Of a DNA stretch of 64,000 nt, positions 54,963 to 63,582 are shown piece by piece. The notes beneath the pieces were generated by a model. It did not search any database. It was not told the origin of the DNA and saw only the letters and a program-made list of their open reading frames with translations. Within the stretch, counting starts at the first letter, position 1; the number at the start of each line of letters is the position of its first letter. The stretch is taken from positions 220,591 to 284,590 of the forward strand of contig CAJJAW010000003.1 of NCBI GenBank assembly GCA_905182195.1, read 5' to 3'. The DNA is from Alphaproteobacteria bacterium UBA4588 (GTDB lineage Bacteria; Pseudomonadota; Alphaproteobacteria; Rhodobacterales; Rhodobacteraceae). A program made the position numbers and the translations under genes.

Positions 54963-55143
54963 TGGGTGCCTCCATGTTCGAACTAAAGCTTAACAAGATC
55001 ACTGTTTCTGTGAAGTCCTAATTTCTTGGACCGCGGTGCATGGACCGGGGACTCCGGATCACGGCCCCCGCGCCTTGGACCATGGGGCTTTAGTGTTGAG
55101 CGCAGAGATTTAGGCTGTGCCAGCAATTTGATGCAAGTTCTTA

Positions 55144-56202
55144 TTAGTCTGACAGCTCCGTCTGAATGCGTGTAGTACGCGCCAGAATGTCGACACCCTG
55201 CTGATTAAAGAAGTGCAGCATGTCGATGAATACCCAGTTTTCTTTAAGCTTGTTTCCCTCGCGACGATATACATCGATGACTCGAAACTCGCATAGCTTG
55301 TCGTTCGATGGCAGCCCTAGATATCCACCTGTTGCTTTTGCCTTAAAGTTTGGCCAACCGAAGAAACCACCGCAATTGCCCTCAGCTATACGGGCAATAT
55401 GGCCCGTCCCTGATCGCTCGCTGAGCCCGGCGCGGAAAGGACCTGAGTGCTGTTGTGCATAACGCCCGATCGTATAAGTCGCGCCAATGCCCGCTGGCCC
55501 CCACCAAATCATATCGTCATGCCAGCTGAGAGCGAGCTCTTCTTCAAGCGGCAAACCACTGTTCCATTGCCCCAAATAGCTAATCATTTTGTGCATGACG
55601 TCCATTGTCTTTTGCCCCTCCACAGGATCAGCATCTTCGAACAAAAGCGCATCACGTGCTGCGGGCCCGGGTTGGACCATATGTGCCCCAGCTTGGCCTG
55701 GGAAAGGGGCATACCCAGCCTGAACCATGAGGTGCGGAATATCGAAATAAAAGGCGGTTTCAGCGATCTTGCCATCCACGATTTTGTGAAACTCTGCATA
55801 CCGCAGCATGATCATCTTACCTGTAGGTTGTATTCCCAGCCATGGCGCATCAAACAGGCCCATCAGGTGCCCCATAGAGCACACCCAAACCGATCCAGAA
55901 TCGTCAATAAAATTGTCGCCAGCAAAAAAAACATCTAGGCGGCGTTGGATGTGCCTAACTGCGTTACGAAAAGGCTGCCAAAATAGCTTCGATACTACCT
56001 CCGCGCTAGTCTGCAAGTGAAATGGATGGAAGGCGCGCCACGTGTAGTCGGCTACCGTGTACTGTTTGAGAACAGCAGTGATTCCTTCAAGTTCAGCATT
56101 GTCCAATGCTTCATAGTACTCACGCACCACTCTTTTTTCCGCCTGAAAGCCCAATGCCTTTTTCCTTTTACTTCGGTGCCAGAAGGCTTTCCAGCATCTC
56201 AT
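55144..56202 (-). CDS. Tandem SnoaL-like/NTF2-fold protein (ester cyclase family)
   Basis: A 352-residue cytosolic protein made of two SnoaL-like halves. The first (about 25-165) contains VVREYYEALDNAELEGITAVL and IQPTGKMIMLRYAEFHKIVDG; the second (about 195-340) contains MIWWGPAGIGATYTIGRYAQQH and KLCEFRVIDVYRREGNKLKENWVFIDM. It is a paralogue of the protein at 62536, which shares WGPAGIG and ENWVxIDxLxxxxQ-type endings. TTG 56154 (GFQAEKRVV) is a possible later start. SnoaL folds act in ring closure, hydration or isomerisation; here unknown. Divergent from the ABC operon. Confidence 0.78.
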   Translation of the reverse strand: MRCWKAFWHRSKRKKALGFQAEKRVVREYYEALDNAELEGITAVLKQYTVADYTWRAFHPFHLQTSAEVVSKLFWQPFRNAVRHIQRRLDVFFAGDNFIDDSGSVWVCSMGHLMGLFDAPWLGIQPTGKMIMLRYAEFHKIVDGKIAETAFYFDIPHLMVQAGYAPFPGQAGAHMVQPGPAARDALLFEDADPVEGQKTMDVMHKMISYLGQWNSGLPLEEELALSWHDDMIWWGPAGIGATYTIGRYAQQHSGPFRAGLSERSGTGHIARIAEGNCGGFFGWPNFKAKATGGYLGLPSNDKLCEFRVIDVYRREGNKLKENWVFIDMLHFFNQQGVDILARTTRIQTELSD

Positions 56203-56264
56203 ACACGAATTTTGCCTACCTTTGCAGAATTAGCTTGCATGAACATTTGATAGAAGTCTATCCT

Positions 56265-56284
56265 TTTTGCAAACGTATGCAAAA
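56265..56284. promoter_or_regulatory. 20-bp palindrome, candidate LacI-type operator of the ABC locus
   Basis: TTTTGCAAACGTATGCAAAA is a near-perfect palindrome with a central CG (one mismatched pair), 29 bp before the ATPase ATG and in the divergent region with the SnoaL gene. The shape fits a LacI-family operator. No regulator gene is in the window. Confidence 0.6.
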
Positions 56285-56312
56285 TGATTGGTGAGCATTC
56301 CGGGGGGACTGC

Positions 56313-57361
56313 ATGGCGAAAATTGAACTGCGCAATCTGTCAAAGCGATGGGGAACCTTCGTTGGGGTTGAAGACTTCAATCTTACAATTGCGGATCAAG
56401 AATTCCTTGTCCTGCTAGGCCCATCAGGCTGCGGAAAAACTACAACCATGCGTATGCTTGCAGGTCTGGAAGACGTCACTGGCGGCGATATCATGATCGA
56501 CGGTGTGCGCGTAAATGATCTTGACCCCAAAGACCGCGATGTCGCGATGGTGTTCCAATCTTATGCTTTGTATCCAAATATGAATGTTTACGAAAACATC
56601 CGCTTTCCTTTGAAGGTTCGCAAAGTCCCAGAGGCCGAGCACAAGAAACGTGTTATGCGTGCCTCTGCGATGGTTGAATTGGATGATTTTCTACACCGGA
56701 AGCCTGCCGAACTTTCAGGCGGTCAACGCCAGCGTGTTGCTCTCGCACGCGCCATTGTGCGTGAGCCTAATGTCTTCTTGATGGATGAACCCCTTTCAAA
56801 CCTTGATGCAAAGCTGCGCGTTTCAACCCGCGCCCAGATCAAGAACCTAAGCCATGAACTTAAAGTCACAACGATTTACGTGACCCACGATCAAATCGAA
56901 GCAATGACATTGGCCGACCGCGTTGTCGTAATGAAAGCTGGGGTTGTGCAGCAAGTGGGTAGCCCAACCGAAATTTACGACCGTCCAGCGAATGCCTTTG
57001 TTGCAAGCTTCATCGGATCACCAGCCATGAATTTGGTTTTGGGACATCTACCAGGGGAACGTTTGAAGGCGACCATATTAAGGTTTCAGGGCTTGAAGTC
57101 GCGGATGGTCCTGTTCAGCTTGGCTTCCGTGCTGAGGATGCGTCAATCGTCAAAACAGATGGTGAAATTCATGCCGCTGTCTACACAATGGAACTGCTTG
57201 GCGACGCGACAATGATCACTGTTCGGGTTAACGGCGAACTGGTCTCAGTTAAAGCATCCAAAGAATATCGTGCACAGATCGGCGACATGGTTCGCATCTC
57301 TGTTCCGAGTGAAATTTGCCATTTGTTCGATACACAAACAGGTGCGCGAATTGGGGACTAA
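56313..57361 (+). CDS. ABC transporter ATPase (MalK/UgpC type), frameshifted at the TOBE domain
   Basis: Carbohydrate-type import ATPase. Walker A LLGPSGCGKTTTMRMLAGL, Q-loop VFQSYALYPNMNVYENI, signature LSGGQRQRVALARAI, Walker B FLMDEPLSNLDAKL. The first frame would end at 57215 with a meaningless tail after MNLVLGHLPG. Adding one G to the G4 run at 57054-57057 restores PGGTFEGDHIKVSGLEVADG and a normal TOBE domain ending at 57361, total 349 residues. RBS GGGGGG at the start. The gene leads an ABC operon; a 20-bp palindrome lies upstream. Confidence 0.85.
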
Positions 57362-57394
57362 CCCCAAACGAGATCCCCCAAAAGGGGAGTAACC

Positions 57395-57421
57395 AAGGTG
57401 CGGTCTTGCAAGGCGCACTTT
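57395..57421 (+). other. Intergenic mRNA hairpin before the binding-protein gene
   Basis: AAGGTGCG / CGCACTTT forms an 8-bp stem with one G-U pair; a second small hairpin CCCC-AAAA-GGGG lies just upstream. There is no T-run after it, so it may protect or pace expression of the binding-protein gene rather than terminate transcription. Confidence 0.5.
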
Positions 57422-57443
57422 AATAAAAAACAGGGAGAAACAA

Positions 57444-58680
57444 ATGTTTCTAAAGACAATTACATTCGCAGGTGCATTTGCACTTTTGGGAAGCACAGCA
57501 ATCGCTGGGTGCGGTATTTCAAGCGGTAACGTCAGCATTCTATCTAACGACTTTCCTGCAATTCAAGCCGTGACATCTGCTGCAGCAACTTGTGCAGGTG
57601 ATGGCGTAACTGTTGAAACCAACCTTACCAAAGATCACAAAGACATTATGGTTGCGGCGCTCACCGCCAACCCTGCTCAATACTCCTCTGTGATTGTTTC
57701 CAACTCAACCCTCGTCACATTGATGAACGACGGTTTGGTACGTCCATTGGACGAAATGGTCGCGAAACACGGCGCCGCCTTGAGCAAAAGCCAGTTGATC
57801 ACTGTTAATGGCAAAGTGATGGCTGTTGCCTTCATGGCTAACGCACAGCACCTGTTCTCACGCACAGACGTTTTGGAAGCCGCTGGTGTTGGTGCTATCC
57901 CAGCAACCTACGAAGACGTTCTTGCAGCAGCAGAGAAAATTCGCGCTGCAGGCTTGATGGAATACCCAGTTGCCTTGAACACAAAAGCAGGCTGGAACTT
58001 GGCTGAAGAGTTTGTGAACATGTACATGGGTACAGGCGCTGACTTCTTCAAATCAGGTACTGCTGAAGCTGCCGTAAACAACAAAAACGGCGTCGCTACA
58101 TTGGAAATGCTGAAATCACTAGTGGCCTATTCCAACCCTGATTACCTGACATACGACTCCAACGCGACACAGGCTGAGTGGGAAGCTGGCAATCTTGCAT
58201 TGGCAACAATGTGGGGATCACGCGGCAGCGCAGTTCTGGACGATGAAGGCTCAACAGCCGAAGGTCGTTGCTGGCACTGTTCTTTCTGCAGCACCAACTT
58301 GGGGCAACGGTGCACGCCCAGCTTCAACATTGTGGTGGGACGGTATCGCAATCTCAACCAACGTGTCAGACGAAGATGCAGAAGCAACATTCGTTGCAAT
58401 GATGAACGGCATTTCTTCTGACGTTGTAAAAGCCAACAACGATGCAGCTGTATGGTTGGTTGATGGCTACATGCCAAGTCCAGCATCCGCTGGTGTTTCA
58501 GGCACAGCAGCAGGCGGTGCTGCACCTTACCCAATGTTGCCATTCATGGGTGCATTGCACACAGCCCTTGGCGCAGAAATCACTGATTTCTTGCAAGGTT
58601 CGGAAAGCGCAGAGCAAGCATTGGCTGACGTTGAAGCGGCATATACAGCAGCAGCTAAAGAGCAAGGCTTCTTGAACTAA
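57444..58680 (+). CDS. ABC transporter carbohydrate-type substrate-binding protein, frameshifted
   Basis: Periplasmic family-1 extracellular binding protein, about 411 residues if repaired. A signal peptide MFLKTITFAGAFALLGSTAIAG is followed by a body with TLMNDGLVRPLDEMV, IPATYEDVLAAAEKIRAAG and NLALATMWGSRGSAVLDDEG. After GCC GAA the sequence has GG at 58263-58264 where one G is needed; without it the frame continues VVAGTVLSAAPTWGNGARPASTLWWDGIAI and ends EQGFLN at 58680. Strong RBS AGGGAG. The ligand is unknown; the family suggests a sugar, polyol or glycerol-phosphate type solute. Confidence 0.83.
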
Positions 58681-58688
58681 GCCAAACT

Positions 58689-58713
58689 GGAAGGGGGCTT
58701 AGTGTCCCCTTCC
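58689..58713 (+). other. Intergenic mRNA hairpin after the binding-protein gene
   Basis: Perfect 8-bp stem GGAAGGGG / CCCCTTCC with a 9-nt loop, directly after the binding-protein stop and with no T-run. Such hairpins often stabilise the upstream binding-protein message so it is made in excess over the permeases. Confidence 0.65.
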
Positions 58714-58751
58714 TCACACATCCTATTTCACCCCAGCCTTAGGCGAGCTTG

Positions 58752-59783
58752 ATGAAAAACCGCACCTTCTTTTGGTTTATATTGCCATCGTTGATTACGA
58801 TGTTGCTGTTTATCGCATTGCCGATTGTTTCTGTTGCCGTGCAGTCCCTGCATATCGAGCACCAAGCTGTCATGATAGAGGTGGAAAACTGTGGACCCTT
58901 TGGCTGTAAACAAGAATTACAGGTCGACGTTGAAGAAACCGCGAAGTTAAAAGAAGAACGCCCACTGGGCCAATTCAACGCTTTGGGAACGTACACCAAC
59001 CGCAACCACCTTGCCTTCACCGAAATTGGCCTGGCCTGGCAGTCCAGTACCGGTGTTGTCGATTTTTTCTCCAAGGCGCTGAACCTGCCGTTTTATCGCG
59101 CCCTTTCATTCACGCTGACCTACACTTTCGTGGTGACACCTTTGGTCATCATCTTTGGCTTCATGATCGCGCTTGGCGTAAACACATTGCCAAAGAGGAT
59201 CAAAGGGCCAACAATCTTTATCTCCCTATTACCGATGATAGTAACACCCCTGATTGGATCGTTGATCTTGTTCTGGATGATTGATGCCAACGGTATCTTA
59301 GGCGCGACGCTGCAACGGATATTTGATGATCCAGATCTATCACTGAAAGCATCCCCTACCCTTACTTGGATTATGCTTATGGTTTACGGGGTATGGCACT
59401 CTGCGCCCTTCGCGTTCATCGTTTTCTATGCGGGGCTACAGACAGTGCCTGCCGACACAATGGAAGCTGCTATGATTGATGGGGCCTCACGCTGGGAGCG
59501 TACACGCTATGTTGTCTTGCCTCATTTGATGCCGCTTACGGTCTTCATTTCTCTGATCCAGTTGATGGACAACTTCCGTGTCTTTGAGCCGATCGTCAGC
59601 TTTTCGGCCCAAGCCAGTGCCACTTCTTTGTCGTGGATTATCTACAACGACCTTGTTGGCACCGAGAGCCAGTTCTTTGGCTCAGCCGGTGCTACCTCTG
59701 TCCTAACAATTATCGGTGTGAGCATCCTGCTTATTCCAGTGCTGATCCGCACTTGGCGCGACTTTAATCAGAAGGTGGTATGA
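58752..59783 (+). CDS. ABC transporter permease (MalF type)
   Basis: Inner-membrane permease of 343 residues. The first helix (FWFILPSLITMLLFIALPIVSVAVQSL) is followed by an unusual large periplasmic loop of about 60 residues including VENCGPFGCKQELQV, then five more helices and the EAA-type motif EAAMIDGASRWERTRYVVLPHLMP. ATG 58752 is one codon after the track start TTG. Coupled by an ATGA overlap to the next permease gene. Partners: ATPase at 56313 and binding protein at 57444. Confidence 0.88.
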   Translation: MKNRTFFWFILPSLITMLLFIALPIVSVAVQSLHIEHQAVMIEVENCGPFGCKQELQVDVEETAKLKEERPLGQFNALGTYTNRNHLAFTEIGLAWQSSTGVVDFFSKALNLPFYRALSFTLTYTFVVTPLVIIFGFMIALGVNTLPKRIKGPTIFISLLPMIVTPLIGSLILFWMIDANGILGATLQRIFDDPDLSLKASPTLTWIMLMVYGVWHSAPFAFIVFYAGLQTVPADTMEAAMIDGASRWERTRYVVLPHLMPLTVFISLIQLMDNFRVFEPIVSFSAQASATSLSWIIYNDLVGTESQFFGSAGATSVLTIIGVSILLIPVLIRTWRDFNQKVV

Positions 59784-60664
59784 TGTCAGATATCGTTCAT
59801 CGCCGTTCACCTGTTTTGAGTACGGTCATCTGGGGCCTTGTTCTGGTCTGGATCATAGCCGCGGGCTTTCCGTTCCTTTGGACGCTTTGGGGATCTTTCA
59901 AGGTACAGGGCGACTTCTTCTCGAAGGCCGATTGGGCCAACGCAGTTTACGGCGTGCGCACACAAATCGAAACGGGCGGCGCTCTCACAGGCAATGGGTA
60001 TTACGGCGCTTGGGTTACCAAAGAGTTCGGGCTTGCCGCGTTTAACACCAGCATCGTCGTGGTTTCTGTGGTTATCATCTCATTGACACTTGGTACCCTT
60101 GGGGGCTACGCCCTCGCCCGCTCAGGCAAGAAATATGCGTTCTATCTGTTGATGCTCGCCTTGGTATTTCGTGCCATGCCCCACATCACTTTAGTATCTG
60201 GCTATCTCCTGCCGTTCTTTGAATGGAACCTCTGGGGACACTTACCCACTGCGATCATCGTGATGGTGGCAATTAATCAACCCTTCACCCTTTGGATGTT
60301 GCACAGCTTTTTCCTAAACATTCCCAAAGACCTAGACGAAAGTGCAATGGTTGATGGCTGCACACGTTTTCAAGCATTTCGTCATGTCATTGTGCCAGTC
60401 ATGTGGCCAGGCGTTGTCACGACAGGATTATTTTCCTTCTTGCTAGCCTACAATGACTTCACCGTGACCGCGACATTGCTAAGCCAAGCAAACCAGACGA
60501 TGGTGCCAAAAATTGCCAGTTTCTTGGGAACAACCCAGACTGAGGGCAACATCATGTTTGCAGTTGCCGCAGTTGTTTCTGCAACTGCACCATTGTTTGT
60601 CTTGATCCTATTTTTCCAACGCCAAATCGTAAGTGGCCTAACAGCAGGAGCCGTCAAAGGATGA
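59780..60664 (+). CDS. ABC transporter permease (MalG type)
   Basis: Second permease, 294 residues, six helices. The EAA-type loop [31 protein letters not shown] is the CUT1 pattern. The C-terminus ([20 protein letters not shown]) is the typical family ending, with [15 protein letters not shown] being the recognised G-x-x-x-G tail. It overlaps both neighbours by 4 bp, so it is translated with them. Confidence 0.9.
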   Translation: MMSDIVHRRSPVLSTVIWGLVLVWIIAAGFPFLWTLWGSFKVQGDFFSKADWANAVYGVRTQIETGGALTGNGYYGAWVTKEFGLAAFNTSIVVVSVVIISLTLGTLGGYALARSGKKYAFYLLMLALVFRAMPHITLVSGYLLPFFEWNLWGHLPTAIIVMVAINQPFTLWMLHSFFLNIPKDLDESAMVDGCTRFQAFRHVIVPVMWPGVVTTGLFSFLLAYNDFTVTATLLSQANQTMVPKIASFLGTTQTEGNIMFAVAAVVSATAPLFVLILFFQRQIVSGLTAGAVKG

Positions 60665-62535
60665 GCGGAGCACGCCCAGAACAAGCCGTATTGTCGCGCG
60701 ACACAGACATGTCAAAAACGGCTGAAACCCGCGCGGTTATCGAAGGTATGGTTGATGGTCTCAACGACCACCGCATTGCGGATATTGGTGAGTTTTTCAG
60801 TCAAGGGTTTAGCTGGATGGGCAACACAGGCTGTGGAACGAAAGATGGTATCAAGGAATTCCAAGAAAACTGGCAAAAGCCGTTCCAAGCCGCATTCTCG
60901 GATAAGGTTTGCGTTGATGAGGCGCGCCTTTACATGGGCGAATGGGCCGCGGCATTTGGACGGCAAGAGGCTTTGCACTCGGGCAAGTTTATGGGTGTCG
61001 AGGCCTCGGGCAAGCGGATTAAAATTCGCTATATGGATTTTTGGAAGGTGGAAAATGGCAAAATTACAGACAACTGGGTGATGGTCGATTTTCCACACGT
61101 CCTTGCGCAATTGGGCGTGGATGTTTTCAACGGCCATGGCTGGGAAACCTATGACCGTGGCGAGAAAACGCCGCCCTCCTCCTACGACAGAAACAGGAAA
61201 AGACTGATGGCAGTAGAATACCTAAAACGCGGAAAACCAGACGTAGAGCGGGCTGAAGATGACGCTAAAACCAAAGCTGTCGTCGAAGTCACTTTGAAAG
61301 ATATAGAGCTGCGCGGCGATGCAGCTGTGCGTGATCTATCAGCCAAGTTTGACAACTATACGCCCGCATCCTTCAAGCTGTCACAAACGGAAATTGAGGG
61401 TCTGATCGCGTCCCTTTCGGATCGCGAATTGGCAGATATTAAGTTCGCCCAAGAACAGGTGCGCAATTTTGCCCAAGCCCAGCGCGACAGCATGCTAGAT
61501 ATCGAAGTTGAAACAATGCCCGGCGTCATTCTAGGTCACAAGAACATCCCCGTTCAATCGGTTGGCTGTTATGTTCCAGGCGGTAAGTTCCCGATGGTTG
61601 CCTCGGCCCATATGTCTGTGGCCACAGCCACAGTTGCAGGCGTTCCACGAATTATTGCCTGCACCCCACCCTTTAACGGTAAACCCAACGCCGCAGTGAT
61701 CGCGGCCATGCACCTTGGTGGTGCCCATGAAATCCACGTCGTGGGCGGCATCCAAGCCGTTGGTGCGATGGCCATTGGCACTGAAACAATCGAACCTGTT
61801 CATATGCTTGTTGGCCCGGGCAATGCGTTTGTCGCTGAAGCCAAACGCCAGTTGTTTGGTCGCGTGGGTATTGATTTGTTCGCAGGCCCAACAGAGACGA
61901 TGGTGATTGCTGACGACACCGTTGATGGTGAGTTATGTGCGACCGACCTTTTGGGGCAAGCGGAGCATGGTTATAACAGCCCCGCCATACTGCTGACCAA
62001 TTCGCGTAAATTGGCCGAAGACACGCTGCGCGAAATCGATCGCTTGCTCAAAATCCTTCCGACTGCGGATACCGCATCTGTTAGCTGGGCGGATTACGGT
62101 GAAGTCATTTTATGTGACACCTATGACGAAATGCTGGCAGTTGCTGACGATATCGCGTCTGAGCATGTACAAGTCATGACAGATCGTGACGATTGGTTCT
62201 TGGAGCACATGACCTGTTATGGTGCTTTGTTTCTTGGGGCGCGCACGAACGTATCAAATGGGGATAAAGTGATCGGTACGAACCACACGTTGCCAACCAA
62301 AAAGGCTGGTCGCTACACGGGCGGGCTTTGGGTTGGGAAATTCCTGAAGACCCATTCCTACCAAAAAATTACTACAGACGAAGCCGCAACGCTGGTTGGC
62401 GAATACGGCAGTCGCCTCTGTATGCTTGAGGGGTTTGTAGGTCATGCTGAGCAATGCAACGTTCGCGTGCGCCGCTATGGTGGGATCAACGTCCCATACG
62501 GCACAGGCGCGCCTTATCGGGATGTGAAAGATTAA
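60661..62535 (+). CDS. SnoaL-like domain joined to histidinol-dehydrogenase/HpsN-like dehydrogenase
   Basis: One open frame of 624 residues. Residues 1-165 are a SnoaL/NTF2-like domain ([41 protein letters not shown]); residues 183-624 are a HisD-type NAD dehydrogenase ([16 protein letters not shown]-type motif as [59 protein letters not shown]) most like sulfopropanediol dehydrogenase HpsN. Inside, AGGAAAA-GACTG precedes ATG 61207, a natural start for the dehydrogenase. Removing one A at 61165-61168 would end the SnoaL part at TGATG there, so the fusion may be an artefact. Confidence 0.82.
   Translation: MSGARPEQAVLSRDTDMSKTAETRAVIEGMVDGLNDHRIADIGEFFSQGFSWMGNTGCGTKDGIKEFQENWQKPFQAAFSDKVCVDEARLYMGEWAAAFGRQEALHSGKFMGVEASGKRIKIRYMDFWKVENGKITDNWVMVDFPHVLAQLGVDVFNGHGWETYDRGEKTPPSSYDRNRKRLMAVEYLKRGKPDVERAEDDAKTKAVVEVTLKDIELRGDAAVRDLSAKFDNYTPASFKLSQTEIEGLIASLSDRELADIKFAQEQVRNFAQAQRDSMLDIEVETMPGVILGHKNIPVQSVGCYVPGGKFPMVASAHMSVATATVAGVPRIIACTPPFNGKPNAAVIAAMHLGGAHEIHVVGGIQAVGAMAIGTETIEPVHMLVGPGNAFVAEAKRQLFGRVGIDLFAGPTETMVIADDTVDGELCATDLLGQAEHGYNSPAILLTNSRKLAEDTLREIDRLLKILPTADTASVSWADYGEVILCDTYDEMLAVADDIASEHVQVMTDRDDWFLEHMTCYGALFLGARTNVSNGDKVIGTNHTLPTKKAGRYTGGLWVGKFLKTHSYQKITTDEAATLVGEYGSRLCMLEGFVGHAEQCNVRVRRYGGINVPYGTGAPYRDVKD
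61195..61209 (+). promoter_or_regulatory. Internal RBS and start codon of the dehydrogenase part
   Basis: AGGAAAAGACTG precedes ATG (61207), where the HisD/HpsN-like protein would start ([16 protein letters not shown]). A shifted frame of the upstream domain ends at TGATG here, the usual overlap of separate genes. This decides how the fused frame should be read. Confidence 0.6.
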
Positions 62536-63582
62536 ATGAACGTCACTCGCAGCAATACCGAAGTAATCCAACCGCTGCTGGCGGCATTGCGTGATTTTGA
62601 CGAAGCAACTGTACGAGCCGCGCTGCAACAGCTCATGGCACCGGACGCGATTGTTCACATGTGTCACCCTTTTGGGGATCTTGCAGCAGAGGCGCTTTAC
62701 GATACTTGTTTTGCGCCCTTGTACGAATCCATGCCTGACCTTGAGCGGCGCGATACAATCCGTGTCAGCGGCAAAACCCCTGAGGGCAACGATTGGATTG
62801 GATGTTGTGGCTCTTACATTGGAACCTTTGCGGCCCCCTTTCTAGATATCCCACCGACGGGCCATCTCGCACATATGAGGTTTCACGAGTTTTACCGTTT
62901 TGTGGGGGGACAAATTGTTGAGGTTCAAGCGATCTGGGACATTCCAGAACTAATGATGCAGGCCAATGCATGGCCAATGGTCCCAAGTCTGGGTCGTGAA
63001 TGGCATACCCCTGGCCCTATCACCCAAGACGGATTGCTGGACGCAACCGATCGAGAGGATCGCGCGCAGTTCTGCCAAACTCATGTGCTACACATGCTGG
63101 CCGCGTTGGTGCGTCATCCTGCCGAACCTGTTGAAGCAATGGAACTTGAACGCTTTTGGCATCCTAAGATGACATGGTACGGGCCAGCGGGCATCGGTAC
63201 TGCGCGTGGCATTTCTGGCTTTCGCCATTGGCATCAAATCCCCTTTCTAAACGCAATGCCAGATCGTGGGCAGTTTCCCGATGAAACAACTTCCCACTTC
63301 TTCGCCGAAGGTGATTATGTCGCCGTCACTGGATGGCCAAATATGGTTCAAACTGTAACTGATCCAGGATGGATGGGTATTGCGCCCAATGATCAGAAGA
63401 TTGAAATGCGATCCTTGGATTTCTGGCGTTTGGATGGTGACAAAATTCGGGAGAACTGGGTTCTTATTGATCTGCTTGATGTCTACCGCCAACTAGGCAT
63501 TGACGTGTTTGCACGCTTGCGCGAATTCAATAAAGCGCGGAACATCGGACCTTTGAATTTCCCTATCGGAGGCCGACTGTGA
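62536..63582 (+). CDS. Tandem SnoaL-like protein, second copy
   Basis: A 348-residue protein with two SnoaL-like halves: DAIVHMCHPFGDLAAEALYD and IPPTGHLAHMRFHEFYRFVGGQIVEVQAIWDIPELM in the first, MTWYGPAGIGTARGISGFRHWHQIPFL and IEMRSLDFWRLDGDKIRENWVLIDLLDVYRQLGIDVF in the second. It parallels the protein at 55144. Its ATG directly follows the stop of the dehydrogenase, and its stop overlaps the SDR start (GTGA). Function unknown. Confidence 0.78.
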   Translation: MNVTRSNTEVIQPLLAALRDFDEATVRAALQQLMAPDAIVHMCHPFGDLAAEALYDTCFAPLYESMPDLERRDTIRVSGKTPEGNDWIGCCGSYIGTFAAPFLDIPPTGHLAHMRFHEFYRFVGGQIVEVQAIWDIPELMMQANAWPMVPSLGREWHTPGPITQDGLLDATDREDRAQFCQTHVLHMLAALVRHPAEPVEAMELERFWHPKMTWYGPAGIGTARGISGFRHWHQIPFLNAMPDRGQFPDETTSHFFAEGDYVAVTGWPNMVQTVTDPGWMGIAPNDQKIEMRSLDFWRLDGDKIRENWVLIDLLDVYRQLGIDVFARLREFNKARNIGPLNFPIGGRL

